DNA of 64,000 nt from Lederbergia galactosidilytica (lineage in GTDB: Bacteria > Bacillota > Bacilli > Bacillales > Bacillaceae_C), in the NCBI RefSeq assembly GCF_017873565.1, contig NZ_JAGGKH010000002.1, forward strand, positions 248,001-312,000. The letters run 5' to 3'. Shown in pieces: positions 42,652 through 53,359 of this stretch; the stretch's first letter is position 1; each line of letters opens with the position of its first letter. The notes beneath the pieces were generated by a model. It saw nothing but the letters and a program-made list of their open reading frames with translations, did no database searches and was not told the DNA's origin. Both the position numbers and the translations under genes were made by a program.

Positions 42652-44013
42652 TTACTTGCTCTCTTCCAGTTTATGCACAGCCTCAATGAAAATATCACCG
42701 CGAACTTCAAAAGTTTTATACTGATCCCAACTAGCACATGCCGGTGAAAGTAAAATTACATCTCCGCGAGTGGATAATTCATAGGCTGTAGGAACAGCTT
42801 CTTCCACATTATCGACATGTATAATCGTTTGTATTCCTGCCTTTTTTCCTATCTTTTCTAATTTTTCAGCTGTTTGACCAAATAGCACAAGTGCTTTTAC
42901 ATTTGATAGAGAAGGGATAAGATCGTCAAATTCGTTTCCACGATCTAAGCCACCTGCAAGAAGAATGGTAGGTTCTTTAAATGCCTTCAATGCACTTGAC
43001 GCAGCTAGGATATTGGTCGCTTTTGAATCATTATAAAATCGTCTATCATTGAACTCTGCTACAAATTGAGTCCGATGCCTTACACCTGTAAATGTAGATA
43101 AAATTGACACAATCTCACTATTTTCAACGCCTTTTAATTTAGCAGCCACTGTTGCCGCTAAAATATTTTCTAAATTATGTTCACCTGGTAAGGCAATCTC
43201 TGATACATCTATTATCTCTTCTTGGCTAAACCATAACTTTCCATCCTTGATTGAGGCACCATTTTCAAGATATCTTGTAGTAGAAAACGGAATGATTTGC
43301 GCTTGACTTGTTTTTGCCAAATTCAATAATACTTCTTGATCGGCATTCACTATTAGATAATCATCTGCTGTTTGGTTTTTAGTAATATTTATTTTTGCTT
43401 GTGCATATTCATCCCAAGAACCATGATAATCTAAATGAGCCTCATATAAATTTGTCAAAACAGCAATATGAGGTCTGAAGCTGTTTATTCCCATTAATTG
43501 AAAGGAAGACAATTCTACGACCATTGTATTCGCTGAAGTTGCAATCTGCGCTACTTCAGATGCCACAGTCCCAATATTACCAGCAATTAGTGGCTGTTTA
43601 TTGGCAGCTCGAAGGATCTCGTAAATTAAGGTTGTCGTTGTGGTCTTTCCGTTCGTACCTGTAATACCAATTATATCTGCTTCCGCAATTTGATAGGCAA
43701 GCTCAACCTCTGTTATAATCGGCAGCCCCATTTCAACTGCCCCCTGTATAATCGGATTAGAATATGGGATACCCGGATTTTTCACAATCAACTCAAATCC
43801 CTCGTCTAAGAGTTCAACAGGGTGACTACCACAGATCACTTTAATCCCCTGCTCCAGTAATCCTTGGGCATCGGGGTTTTCTTCAAATGGCTTAAAATCG
43901 TTCACTGTGACGAAAGCCCCTAAATGATGTAATAGGGATGCAGCAACTACGCCACTTTTTGCCAGTCCTAAAACTAATACTTTTTTATAATGATATTGTT
44001 TGATATTTTTCAC
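42652..44013 (-). CDS. murD: UDP-N-acetylmuramoylalanine--D-glutamate ligase
   Basis: Adds D-glutamate to UDP-MurNAc-L-Ala. The 453 residues show the P-loop GITGTNGKTTTTTL, the family NDSKATN, and HRTQFV. The GTG start follows the mraY stop by 1 bp, with GGTGTGG upstream, so the pair is coupled. The N-terminal Rossmann domain starts VLVLGLAKSGVVAA. Confidence 0.97.
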   Translation of the reverse strand: MKNIKQYHYKKVLVLGLAKSGVVAASLLHHLGAFVTVNDFKPFEENPDAQGLLEQGIKVICGSHPVELLDEGFELIVKNPGIPYSNPIIQGAVEMGLPIITEVELAYQIAEADIIGITGTNGKTTTTTLIYEILRAANKQPLIAGNIGTVASEVAQIATSANTMVVELSSFQLMGINSFRPHIAVLTNLYEAHLDYHGSWDEYAQAKINITKNQTADDYLIVNADQEVLLNLAKTSQAQIIPFSTTRYLENGASIKDGKLWFSQEEIIDVSEIALPGEHNLENILAATVAAKLKGVENSEIVSILSTFTGVRHRTQFVAEFNDRRFYNDSKATNILAASSALKAFKEPTILLAGGLDRGNEFDDLIPSLSNVKALVLFGQTAEKLEKIGKKAGIQTIIHVDNVEEAVPTAYELSTRGDVILLSPACASWDQYKTFEVRGDIFIEAVHKLEESK

Positions 44014-44014
44014 T

Positions 44015-44989
44015 TTACAACCACACCTCTATATAAATTCCTAAAATGGAACAAAGAAGCCCAACAGCCCAAAAGGTCACCACAACGCGCCATTCTGACC
44101 ATCCTGATAATTCATAATGATGATGTAAAGGACTCATCTTGAAAATTCTTTTTCCAGTTGTCTTAAATGATGCAACTTGCAAAATCACAGATAATGTCTC
44201 AATTACGAAGACGGCTCCAATAACAAGCAAAATAATCTCCGACTTTAATAAGATTGAAATAGCTGCAATTGCTCCTCCTAAAGCTAAGGAACCTGTGTCG
44301 CCCATAAAAACCTTCGCAGGATGAGCATTAAACACTAGAAAACCTAAAACCGCCCCAACAATCGCGAAAGAAAAAATAGAAATATCATATTGTGATTGAC
44401 TCCATGCCACAATAGCAAAAGCTCCAAAAGCGATAGCGGCTGTTCCAGACAGTAAGCCATCTAAACCATCTGTTAAATTTACCGCATTTGAAAAACCTAC
44501 TAGCCAGAATACAATGAACACAGCATAAAACCACCCAAGGTCGAGACCGAAATCAGTCATTGGTATGGTAATAACTGTTGAAATTTCATTTGTTCTTAAC
44601 ACAATATAAAAAATAATGGCTATAACAATTTGACCAATTAATTTTTGTTTAGACGTTAAACCTAGGTTTCTCTTAAAGGCAATTTTTATAAAATCATCTA
44701 AGAAACCGAGTAATCCATAACCTAATGTAACAAATAACAACAAATAGATTTCCCAGCTTGGTTGTGAAAATTTCCACATCATTATTAATGTTGTAATAAG
44801 GATGGATATGACTATCAAGATTCCACCCATCGTTGGTGTTCCACTCTTCTTCTGATGGGATTTCGGCCCTTCTTCCCGAATACTTTGCCCGAATTTAAGC
44901 CTTCTTAAAAACGGAATAAAGATCGGGGAAAGCAATACAGTAATGAGAAAACTAATAAGTAAGGAAAATAAAATAACTCTTTCCATCAT
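44015..44989 (-). CDS. mraY: Phospho-N-acetylmuramoyl-pentapeptide transferase
   Basis: Integral membrane enzyme that forms lipid I on undecaprenyl phosphate. The 324 residues equal the B. subtilis length and span about ten helices. Signature segments are [20 protein letters not shown] with the catalytic aspartates, NLTDGLDGL and [13 protein letters not shown] start at the first ATG of the pair eight codons into the longer frame, after GGAGAG. Confidence 0.96.
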   Translation of the reverse strand: MMERVILFSLLISFLITVLLSPIFIPFLRRLKFGQSIREEGPKSHQKKSGTPTMGGILIVISILITTLIMMWKFSQPSWEIYLLLFVTLGYGLLGFLDDFIKIAFKRNLGLTSKQKLIGQIVIAIIFYIVLRTNEISTVITIPMTDFGLDLGWFYAVFIVFWLVGFSNAVNLTDGLDGLLSGTAAIAFGAFAIVAWSQSQYDISIFSFAIVGAVLGFLVFNAHPAKVFMGDTGSLALGGAIAAISILLKSEIILLVIGAVFVIETLSVILQVASFKTTGKRIFKMSPLHHHYELSGWSEWRVVVTFWAVGLLCSILGIYIEVWL

Positions 44990-45319
44990 AATTTCTTCGC
45001 TCTCCAATTCCAAACGCTGTTTTTCTTTAATAAACGATTCTTCTTAAAATCGTCGTCATTTAATGTGAATCAGCTTTTTATTTTTAATTTATAGTTACAG
45101 ATTATTTTTATGGCTACATCGGTACCTTATAGCCAAGTGAAAAAACTTCCAGCTTCCCCTATGATACGTTAGCATTTTAGTACACTCACTGTCTATAGCT
45201 AATTTTGGGGATGTGTGGAAGATATTTCAATCAGCTATTCCCCTTTTTAGGTCACAAGCTCCCCTTCATTCTTTAGCATGCTTGATATAATAAATCTTCA
45301 CTCAGTGTCTTTTACTAAA
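44990..45319. other. Gene-free spacer between murE and mraY
   Basis: About 330 bp with no gene or repeat family recognised. In B. subtilis murE and mraY are close together, so this gap is unusual. A promoter for mraY-murD-spoVE may lie here. Confidence 0.6.
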
Positions 45320-46777
45320 TTACTTCTTCTGAATAGCATGCAATGAAATTAAACGGTCATCAAAGTCATGAACTTTATCACCAATAATTTGATAAGTTTC
45401 GTGCCCTTTCCCAGCAATAAGGACAACATCCCCTTCTTCAGCCAAATCAATGGCACGCTCAATCGCCGTTTTGCGATCAGGTTCTACAATATATTGTTCG
45501 CCTTCAACGCCTCTTTCCATATCTTCGATAATGGCAGTTGGCTCCTCACTTCGAGGATTATCTGATGTAAAGATCGGATCTGTCGCCCATTTACAAGCTA
45601 TTTTAGCCATTAATGGCCGTTTTGATGGGTCACGATCGCCACCACAGCCAACTACACAGAATACACGTTTATCAGCAAACTGTTGAATGGTTCGTAAAAC
45701 ATTTTCTAAACCATCTGGTGTATGGGCATAGTCCACGATTACAGCAAATTTTTGCCCACCATTCACTAACTCAAAACGTCCCGGTACCCCTTCAGCCTGT
45801 TCAACCGATTGGATGATACTTTGAAAAGGAACTTTCGATACATAAGCAGTCGCAATGGCTGCCAAGGCATTATACACATTAAATTCTCCCGCTAATGGTA
45901 AATGTACCTTCCTTTCTCCCTCAGGAGAGAGCAGAGTGAATATCACCCCATTACTATGATAGGTAATAGAAACAGCTTGAAAGTCTGCTGCTTTCTCAAT
46001 TCCATAGGTTACTATATGGGCAGACGTTTCCCCAGCAAACAATTCTGCAACTTCTTCATCAGCATTAAGCACAGCAAATTTAGGATGTTTCGTCGAATAA
46101 GTATTTCCAAGCTTAGAGAACAGCAAACTTTTTGCTCTTTTGTATTCTTCCATAGTATGGTGATAATCAAGATGGTCTTGGGTAAGGTTCGTAAACACAG
46201 CTACATCATAATCACAGCCATTGACCCGCCCTTGTACAAGAGCATGAGAAGACACTTCCATAATGCCGGTGTCGATTTTTTCCGCACACATTTCATAAAA
46301 TACTTTTTGAAGTTCTAAGCTATCTGGTGTTGTATTCTTTGTTTCTAAAACTTTATTGCCAATTTTGATATTGATGGTCCCAATTAAGCCTGTTGAATAG
46401 TTAGCATCTTTAAAGATAGAATCAACGAGATGGCTTGTTGTGGTTTTTCCATTTGTTCCTGTTATGCCAATCAAATGCATCTTTTGTGTCGGATGCTGAT
46501 AAAAAGCATCCGCTAAAATCGCCATAGCTTTTTTTGAATCTTTCACTAAAATTACAGGTACATCTAACTGTAAAGGTCGTTCCGCAACAATGGCTACCGC
46601 TCCGTTATTTACAGCCTCCTTAGCAAACTCATGTCCATCAAAAGAATATCCCTTTATACAAATAAACAGATGTCCTTTTTCTACCTTTTGATGATTGTTC
46701 GATATTCCAATTATTTCATACCGCTCTTCCGGTGCCTTAATAAATGGAAGTGATTGTAATAACATATGCAAATCCAA
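45320..46777 (-). CDS. murE: UDP-MurNAc-tripeptide synthetase, meso-diaminopimelate type
   Basis: Adds meso-DAP to UDP-MurNAc-L-Ala-D-Glu. The 485 residues carry the P-loop ITGTNGKTTTSHL, EVSSHAL, VDYAHTPDGLENVL and the DAP-specificity motif SDNPRSEEP near residue 405. The start is TTG; a downstream ATG four codons later is possible, but the longer start aligns with the family N-terminus. It stands apart from both neighbours by spacers of 330 and 560 bp. Confidence 0.96.
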   Translation of the reverse strand: MDLHMLLQSLPFIKAPEERYEIIGISNNHQKVEKGHLFICIKGYSFDGHEFAKEAVNNGAVAIVAERPLQLDVPVILVKDSKKAMAILADAFYQHPTQKMHLIGITGTNGKTTTSHLVDSIFKDANYSTGLIGTINIKIGNKVLETKNTTPDSLELQKVFYEMCAEKIDTGIMEVSSHALVQGRVNGCDYDVAVFTNLTQDHLDYHHTMEEYKRAKSLLFSKLGNTYSTKHPKFAVLNADEEVAELFAGETSAHIVTYGIEKAADFQAVSITYHSNGVIFTLLSPEGERKVHLPLAGEFNVYNALAAIATAYVSKVPFQSIIQSVEQAEGVPGRFELVNGGQKFAVIVDYAHTPDGLENVLRTIQQFADKRVFCVVGCGGDRDPSKRPLMAKIACKWATDPIFTSDNPRSEEPTAIIEDMERGVEGEQYIVEPDRKTAIERAIDLAEEGDVVLIAGKGHETYQIIGDKVHDFDDRLISLHAIQKK

Positions 46778-47337
46778 TAATCTTCAATCCTTTCATAATG
46801 GTGATTAAAAACATCCCATTATATAAGCTAGAATGTCATGTGAGGATGTTCAAAATAACAAATCGAGTTTCTTGATTGACTTGCTTCTCCACCGCTCAAA
46901 GCTTCAAAGTAAAAACTATTCTCGTGCTAGAGCAGATATTATCAATGTCTTATCCCATTTGGTCCTTTTGAACATTCAATATTGAGGTTTTCATAACAAT
47001 ACAGAAAAAAACATTCCTATCTATTTTACATAATAATTGAATTTGAAGCCATCCTTGGAGCAAAATTTCCGGATAAATTTTTACGAATTTAAGAAGCGGC
47101 CATGAATGAATCATGCCGCTCCGTTGTTCACTCAAGAAAAGCGCTAGCGCTTTGAAATAGAAAAAACGGTTAAAGGCACGACGTCCCGTTACCTCATCTG
47201 CACTAGCATCTTGTCGCATAGCCCTGCAACAGGTAAAATGCATCTAAACGTATGACTATCCCTTCAATGGTCCAGAGAGGCGCCCCCCGAGTGTCTTGGC
47301 GTCGAAGCTCGATCCAGTACTTACAGTATCTTTCCTG
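46778..47337. other. Gene-free, repeat-bearing spacer between spoVD and murE
   Basis: About 560 bp with no gene. It contains a TGTTCAAAA-bounded element (46847-46974) and, at about 47150-47225, a segment with ACGACGTCC and CCTCATCTGCACTAG that resembles part of the pyrR-leader repeat. The murE promoter is probably between 46778 and 46847. Confidence 0.75.
46847..46974. repeat. MITE-like element with 9-bp terminal inverted repeats
   Basis: TGTTCAAAA at 46847-46855 is matched by TTTTGAACA at 46966-46974. The inverse of the right end reads TGTTCAAAAGGACCAA, nearly identical to the left end of the element at 6298. It is non-coding. Confidence 0.65.
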
Positions 47338-49251
47338 TTACTCAAGATAAACTCTAATTGCGGAGCCTTCTTCTACCTTTGCACCTGGCTTAGGACTTTG
47401 CTGAATAACTTTAGAACCCTCACCACTGGTTTTAAGCTGCAAGTTATACATTTGCTGTTGAATTTCTTTTATCGTCATCCCCTTTAAATCTGGGACGGTG
47501 ATCATGACAGGGTCATTCCATTTCTTTTCTTTTTCTATTTGATTTTCACGAGGTTTAATGTCCATAGCTTGTAATGCATCCTCTAATATGTTTCCTACAA
47601 TCGGCGCTGCAACTGTTCCTCCAAATTGAACTGTACCTTTTGGATTATCAACAGCTGTGTAGACAACAATCTGCGGATCATCTGCAGGAGCAAAACCTAT
47701 AAATGAAACAACATAATTATTTTCTAAATAACGGCCATCTTTTGCCTTCTGTGCTGTACCTGTTTTCCCCCCGACACGGTAAAAATCTACAAAGGCATTT
47801 CCCCCTGTTCCTTGGGCTACAACACTCTCAAGTGCATGCCTTACTTCTTTTGAGGTGGACTCTGAAATTACTTTTCTCTTGGAAACAGGTGTTTTGCGCA
47901 TGACAACTTCGCCTGTTCGTGGATCTACAAGTTCTTTCGCAATATAAGGTTGATACAAAGTTCCCCCGTTGACTGCAGCAGCTACAGCGGCTACCTGCTG
48001 GATCGGAGTGACGGAAACCCCCTGTCCAAACGATGTTGTCGCTAATTCAACAGGGCCAACCTGGTCCATTTTAAACAAAATGCCTGTTCCTTCTCCTGCT
48101 AAATCGATACCCGTTTTTTCTCCAAAACCAAAACCACGGATATAATCAAATAATTTTTCTTTGCCTAACCTTTGACCTAGCTCCACAAAGCCAGGGTTAC
48201 AAGAGTTTTGCACCACTTCTAGAAATGTTTGATCCCCATGTCCTCCACTTTTCCAACACCGTAGGTTTGCTCCCCCCACTTTAACTGATCCATGATCATG
48301 GAAATGTTCTTCTTCTAAATCCACCTTTCCCTCTTCCAAAGCAGCGGCAAGTGTAATGATTTTGAATGTGGATCCAGGCTCATACGTACTCCAAATTGGA
48401 AGATTTCGATTATATACTTCCTGTGGAACATTTTGGAAATCAGCCGGGTCAAAAGAAGGTCTACTAGACATCCCTAAGATTTCCCCAGTATTCGGATCCA
48501 TCGCAATGGAAATAATCCCATCTGGGTTATATTGTGCTTCCGCATTATCTAATTCTCGTTCAATAATCGATTGAATTTTTGTATCAATTGTGAGTTTTAA
48601 ATTATAACCATCTTCAGGGGGATCAAATTCATCTGACATTTCCGGCATTCTTTTTCCTTTCGCATCAGAAAAAAACTGGACAGATCCCTTTTCACCTTTT
48701 AGTTCCTTATCGTAGTATAACTCTAACCCCGCAAGTCCTTGATTATCTATACCAGTGAATCCTAACACATGTGATAAATATTTGCCAAAGGGATAATGAC
48801 GCTTAGAGTCTTCTGCTATATAAACTCCTTTTAAATCTAAAGCTTGAACTTCTTTTGCTTTTTCAAAGGTAATTTTTCTTCCTTCAGGTAATCTCTCAAT
48901 GGAAGAATTTTTAGAAACACGTTGATAAATATCCTCCTTAGAACCGTCTAATACCTTTGCGAGCTTCTCAGCTGTTCCCGCAGGATCTTCTATTTGTCTT
49001 GGAATAACATATACGGTTGGAGCAGATTTATTTTCGGCGATAGAAACACCATTCCTGTCCAAAATTTCGCCACGTTCAGGTTCAAAAGGAATATTTCTAC
49101 TCCATGAATCCCTTGCAAGATCTGTCAAGGATTTTCCCATGCCGAACTGAACATATCCTAATCGAACATCGATGATAAAAAATATAAACAGTCCTGCTAT
49201 TAATATAAATGATAATCTTTTCCTTACTGTTACGGCAGATACACGCTTCAA
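47338..49251 (-). CDS. spoVD: Sporulation-specific penicillin-binding protein SpoVD
   Basis: Class B transpeptidase for spore cortex peptidoglycan. The 637 residues have one N-terminal transmembrane helix, a dimerisation domain, and a transpeptidase domain with STFK, SCN and KTGTA in order. A single C-terminal PASTA domain (VMITVPDLKGMTIKEIQQQM) distinguishes it from PbpB, which has two. The start is TTG after GGAGG. It pairs functionally with SpoVE. Confidence 0.96.
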   Translation of the reverse strand: MKRVSAVTVRKRLSFILIAGLFIFFIIDVRLGYVQFGMGKSLTDLARDSWSRNIPFEPERGEILDRNGVSIAENKSAPTVYVIPRQIEDPAGTAEKLAKVLDGSKEDIYQRVSKNSSIERLPEGRKITFEKAKEVQALDLKGVYIAEDSKRHYPFGKYLSHVLGFTGIDNQGLAGLELYYDKELKGEKGSVQFFSDAKGKRMPEMSDEFDPPEDGYNLKLTIDTKIQSIIERELDNAEAQYNPDGIISIAMDPNTGEILGMSSRPSFDPADFQNVPQEVYNRNLPIWSTYEPGSTFKIITLAAALEEGKVDLEEEHFHDHGSVKVGGANLRCWKSGGHGDQTFLEVVQNSCNPGFVELGQRLGKEKLFDYIRGFGFGEKTGIDLAGEGTGILFKMDQVGPVELATTSFGQGVSVTPIQQVAAVAAAVNGGTLYQPYIAKELVDPRTGEVVMRKTPVSKRKVISESTSKEVRHALESVVAQGTGGNAFVDFYRVGGKTGTAQKAKDGRYLENNYVVSFIGFAPADDPQIVVYTAVDNPKGTVQFGGTVAAPIVGNILEDALQAMDIKPRENQIEKEKKWNDPVMITVPDLKGMTIKEIQQQMYNLQLKTSGEGSKVIQQSPKPGAKVEEGSAIRVYLE

Positions 49252-49599
49252 AAATAGGACCTCCTCTTCCCAGGGCTCGTTCCACTATATGCGAAACCTG
49301 CTTAAACTAGAACAAAGGCTATTATCAATAGTTACGTAAAATTACCAACCAATCAATTGGAAAACCGATTCTTTATTAACGAGATAACAGGGAAGAGTTC
49401 AGTTCTCCAAATTCCAATATAAAGAGAACCCTTATGAGACATATAGAGAGGTGCATAGTCTACACATACGGAAGATATAATTGCAGGTAAAGTAAAAAGT
49501 TAAAATAGATTTCAAAACTCACACCGTGTAAATAGAAAAAGAGAGCGGTCCAAATAGTCAATGCTTTAACCATTTGGATCGCTCTCTCCAAGCTTTAAA
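49252..49599. other. Spacer between pbpB and spoVD
   Basis: About 350 bp with no gene. It holds the pbpB terminator at 49535-49588. A CATATAGT sequence near 49290 on the minus strand resembles a sigma-E -10 box, but no convincing -35 was found. Confidence 0.55.
49535..49588 (-). terminator. Terminator of pbpB
   Basis: GAGAGCG-TCCAAAT pairs with ATTTGGA-CGCTCTC across a long loop, followed by T5 on the minus strand. It separates vegetative pbpB from sporulation spoVD. Confidence 0.88.
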
Positions 49600-51771
49600 C
49601 TATTCAGTTGTTTTATTCTTATTTAGCCTCTCTAGAGGAGACTGGAATTGAATCTCTAATGTTTCCCCAGGCTTCACTACTGTTCCTGCTTTAGAGCTTT
49701 GTTTCGATACATATCCTTCGCCTTCAATTTTTAGTGTTATATCTGCCATTTCCGAAAGATTAATCACTTCTCGTTTTGACCAACCTTTCATATCAGGAAT
49801 AGTTGTTGAGCCATTTGTTTTTAGATAGACCTTCTCACCAACGATCAATGTCTGTTCAGGGACTGGAGATTGTTGAACAATCTCTTTCCCTTCACCAATT
49901 ACAATAGGCTCTAACCCCTTATCTTTCAGCCATTTCGTCGCTTCACTCAAACTTTTTCCAGATAAATCAGGGAGCTTAATTGTTTCTGCTTTTACAAATT
50001 CTTCTGGCTTAATATTTAAATATTGTAAGCTACTCTTCATAACCGTATTAAAAATCATTGAAACAGGTTTGCTTCCATTTTCGTTATCATCTAATTGAGG
50101 GCGATCAACCATCACATACATAACTAATTGAGGATTATCAACAGGTGCCACTCCTAGAAAGGAATATATAAAATTATTTTTTCCTTCTAAATACTTTCCT
50201 GTTGGACCAGCAATTTGGGCTGTACCTGTCTTCCCCGCTACTTGGTAGCCTTCAATATTATAAATTTTCCCTGTTCCATTTTCACCAGTAACCACCGTTT
50301 CTAACACATCTAGCACTTCTTTTGCAGTTTCTTTACTAATCGGCTTCCCAGCCACTTCAGGTTTTGTCACTTTTTCTGTTCCATCAGTAGAATTGACGAT
50401 CTTATCAACGACATATGGCTTCATCATTACGCCTTCATTGGCAATCGCCGTCATCGCTTGAACCATTTGGATCGCTGTAACAGTCGTCCCTTGTCCATAC
50501 ACACTTGTTACTTTTTCAACAGGATAACGATAGAGTATTTTACCCGTAGCCTCATTTGGTAATCCAATATTCGTTCTTTGTCCAAATTTGAATTCGTCCA
50601 TCGCTTCACGCCAAGCCTTTGTACCCATTTTCTCAAGTAAATAAGCAAATGCTACATTTGAAGACCGTTGCACTCCCTCTAAATAGGAAATAGTTCCCCA
50701 CCCAGTACCGCTATTGTGATCTCTAATAATTGTTTGACGATCTACTTGATACTTTCCAGAAGGAAAAGAATCATTAGGGTTAAACACTCCCTCTTCAATC
50801 GCTGTAGCTAATGAAAAGATTTTCATTGTAGAACCTGGTTCAAAGCTAGTTTCAATCACTTCATTATGCCAAGATTGTTCGATGCCTTCCCGAGTATCTG
50901 GATGGAAAGTGGGGGTTTGGCCCATAGCTAGAATTTTTCCAGTCTTTGGATCTGCCACAACAGCCATAATTCGTTCAGGAGAATAATTTTCATCTACTTG
51001 GCTGATCGCATCTTCTAAAAAGGTTTGGATTTTTTTATCAAGAGTTAAATATATGTCCTGGCCATTTTCAGGCTCTTTTATATGCTTTTCAGCGTTCGGT
51101 AAGATATAATTCCACACATCCCCTTCATACTGTATAGAGCCGTTTTTTCCAGTTAACAAATCATTAAAACTTTGTTCTAACCCCATTTTCCCAACAATGT
51201 TTGATGTTCCGTTTTTTTCTTGATCTTTTTGCGCATAACCAATTAGATGTGAAGCGAAAACTCCATTGGGATAGAACCTTTTTGTATCTTTTAAAAACCC
51301 AATACCTGGCAATTTTAGATCTTCAATCTTATTTTTCACACTAAGGGATAGGTCTTTACCAGCTTTTCCAAATTCTACTTGCTTAGCATTTTTCGTTAAA
51401 GCTTTGTAAATATCTGCTTCTTTCATATCGATATGCTCTGCTAATTGCTTTGCTGTTTCAGCCGGATCAACGACATGTCTGGGTTTCTTTTTATCTGTCG
51501 TTAATGATTCATCTAAAACTGCAACCAATGTATAAGACTCTGAGTCTTCCGCAATGATTTCTCCGTTATGATCAAAAATAGACCCTCGTTTTGCTTTTAA
51601 AACACTTTCTCGTAAATATAATTCTTTTGCTTCTGCAGCTAGTACCTTTCCGTCAACTTTACCAGTCGTTTGGATTGTCACAAATCTAACAATTAATGCA
51701 AAAAAGAGCAGGCTAAATATAATAAAAAATATTGCTGCTCCTATATTCCTATTCTTTTTATGACTACTCAT
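49600..51771 (-). CDS. pbpB: Penicillin-binding protein 2B
   Basis: Essential class B transpeptidase of the vegetative divisome. The 723 residues have an N-terminal membrane helix, the transpeptidase motifs STMK, SSN and KTGTA in order, and two C-terminal PASTA domains (from about residue 590 and 655). The ATG overlaps the ftsL stop (ATGA), so translation is coupled. Confidence 0.96.
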   Translation of the reverse strand: MSSHKKNRNIGAAIFFIIFSLLFFALIVRFVTIQTTGKVDGKVLAAEAKELYLRESVLKAKRGSIFDHNGEIIAEDSESYTLVAVLDESLTTDKKKPRHVVDPAETAKQLAEHIDMKEADIYKALTKNAKQVEFGKAGKDLSLSVKNKIEDLKLPGIGFLKDTKRFYPNGVFASHLIGYAQKDQEKNGTSNIVGKMGLEQSFNDLLTGKNGSIQYEGDVWNYILPNAEKHIKEPENGQDIYLTLDKKIQTFLEDAISQVDENYSPERIMAVVADPKTGKILAMGQTPTFHPDTREGIEQSWHNEVIETSFEPGSTMKIFSLATAIEEGVFNPNDSFPSGKYQVDRQTIIRDHNSGTGWGTISYLEGVQRSSNVAFAYLLEKMGTKAWREAMDEFKFGQRTNIGLPNEATGKILYRYPVEKVTSVYGQGTTVTAIQMVQAMTAIANEGVMMKPYVVDKIVNSTDGTEKVTKPEVAGKPISKETAKEVLDVLETVVTGENGTGKIYNIEGYQVAGKTGTAQIAGPTGKYLEGKNNFIYSFLGVAPVDNPQLVMYVMVDRPQLDDNENGSKPVSMIFNTVMKSSLQYLNIKPEEFVKAETIKLPDLSGKSLSEATKWLKDKGLEPIVIGEGKEIVQQSPVPEQTLIVGEKVYLKTNGSTTIPDMKGWSKREVINLSEMADITLKIEGEGYVSKQSSKAGTVVKPGETLEIQFQSPLERLNKNKTTE

Positions 51772-52121
51772 TTTTCCCCAACCTTGACATTATTTCCGTC
51801 CAGACCAAGTCCTTTTTTCTTTGCTATTTCCTTAATTCTTTCGTATCTGCTCATATCCTTGACTTGTGCTTCAAGTTCACTATTCAGCGTTTTTTGTTCC
51901 TGAATAGCGTTTTTTACATCTTCTACTTCTTTATTCACTTCATAAACTTGAGCATTAACTGAAATAATTTGAATCGACATAATAGCCAAAAAAGCTACTA
52001 ATAACAAAGCAAGAAACTTTTCTCCTGGAGTGATCTTAGCATGACGTTTAACTTTTTTAATTTCTCTTTCAGGTTGTTGAGCTGGTTGATATTGATATTG
52101 TTTCCGCGCTAAATTACTCAA
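51768..52121 (-). CDS. ftsL: Cell division protein FtsL
   Basis: Bitopic divisome protein that forms a coiled coil with DivIC. The 117 residues have a basic cytoplasmic tail, one transmembrane helix at about 36-55 and a C-terminal coiled coil ending RIKEIAKKKGLGLDG. The start is TTG with GGAGGGAC upstream. Position between rsmH and pbpB settles the identity. Confidence 0.95.
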   Translation of the reverse strand: MSNLARKQYQYQPAQQPEREIKKVKRHAKITPGEKFLALLLVAFLAIMSIQIISVNAQVYEVNKEVEDVKNAIQEQKTLNSELEAQVKDMSRYERIKEIAKKKGLGLDGNNVKVGEK

Positions 52122-52258
52122 ATAAAAGTCCCTCCATCTCCATAAAACTGTATTTTCTATATAAGTTTCTTCAAATTTCCAGCAAAAGCGATCTTCGGTA
52201 TTTTTTTATTAATTGCCTCGCCATCTCAAACACTCTTTTATGCACGCACCCGTATGTA

Positions 52259-53191
52259 TTATACTTTTTCAGCTATCCTTAATTTTGCTGATCTAGCGCG
52301 ATTATTAGCCTCTAACTCTGTTTCACTTGGGATAATTGGTTTTCTGTTAACCAATTTCAATATCGGTTCGTAACCTTGAGGTATCACTGGCATTCCTGGT
52401 GGTAATGGTGGCCCCTCACTTGCTTCTTTAAAGACCGTTTTACAAATTCTATCTTCCAATGAGTGAAATGTAATAACACTAATTCTTCCACCTGGCCGAA
52501 GTAACTCAATAGCCTGTTGTAGAGAAGATTCAAATGCATGTAACTCATCATTTACAGCAATTCGAATAGCCTGAAATATCCTCTTAGCAGGGTGTCCTCC
52601 TTTTCTGCGCGCAGGTGCAGGTATTCCCTCTTTTATTAGGTCAACCAGTTGCCCTGTTGTTTCAATCGGCCCCTTTTCTCTTGCCGCTTCAATTTTCCTA
52701 GCAATTTGCTTAGAAAACTTTTCCTCACCATATTGAAAAAAAATTCGTACCATATCTCCATATGACCATTGATTTACAACTTCATAAGCTGAAACAGCAC
52801 TACTACGGTCCATTCTCATATCAAGCGGTGCATCATGATGGTAACTGAATCCTCTCTCAGGATCATCTAACTGTGGCGAGGAGACTCCCAAATCATATAG
52901 AATCCCATCAACCTTTTCTATTCCAAGCTCTGCAAGTCGCTCTTGAAGATGAACAAAATTACTCTGGATCATTGTGAGTTTATCCTTCTCATGAGAGAGT
53001 GTTTCTCGTACATGCGCAATGGCTGTTTCGTCTTGATCAAACGCAATTAATTGTCCTTTGTTCGATAACTGTGAAAGGATTTTTTGGGAATGGCCACCAC
53101 CACCTAAAGTACAATCAACATATACCCCATCAGGGTGAATGTTCAGTCCTTCTGATGCTTCATTTAATAACACTGTCGTATGTTTAAACAT
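52259..53191 (-). CDS. rsmH: 16S rRNA (cytosine1402-N4)-methyltransferase
   Basis: Methylates C1402 in the decoding centre; also called mraW. The 310 residues start [16 protein letters not shown], contain the SAM loop [10 protein letters not shown] and [20 protein letters not shown], and end with [15 protein letters not shown]. All are standard for the family. It follows mraZ after a 169-bp gap that holds a repeat element. Confidence 0.97.
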   Translation of the reverse strand: MFKHTTVLLNEASEGLNIHPDGVYVDCTLGGGGHSQKILSQLSNKGQLIAFDQDETAIAHVRETLSHEKDKLTMIQSNFVHLQERLAELGIEKVDGILYDLGVSSPQLDDPERGFSYHHDAPLDMRMDRSSAVSAYEVVNQWSYGDMVRIFFQYGEEKFSKQIARKIEAAREKGPIETTGQLVDLIKEGIPAPARRKGGHPAKRIFQAIRIAVNDELHAFESSLQQAIELLRPGGRISVITFHSLEDRICKTVFKEASEGPPLPPGMPVIPQGYEPILKLVNRKPIIPSETELEANNRARSAKLRIAEKV

Positions 53192-53235
53192 GATGTCCCC
53201 CTATTCTAACCCTAACCCCTAGTTGTATTATAGGA

Positions 53236-53344
53236 TGTTCAAAAAGTAAGGAACAAAGCTGCGCCGCCTCGAACTTTCGATGTCCAGAATGCACTAGTGT
53301 CAGCGCCTTTAGCCGACTTGTTCCTTTTTTCTCCTTTTTGAACA
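53236..53344. repeat. MITE-like element between mraZ and rsmH
   Basis: TGTTCAAAAA at 53236-53245 and TTTTTGAACA at 53335-53344 are exact inverted repeats, and AGGAACAA inside the left end is matched by TTGTTCCT inside the right. Read on the minus strand it starts like the element at 6298 and shares AAGTCGGCTAAAGGYGCT. It lies within what is normally a continuous mraZ-rsmH transcript. Confidence 0.75.
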
Positions 53345-53359
53345 CGCACTATTAGTAAT

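Noticed and set aside
49270-49300. Sigma-E promoter for spoVD based on CATATAGT
   Set aside because: No acceptable -35 element was found at the required distance, so it is not listed as a feature.
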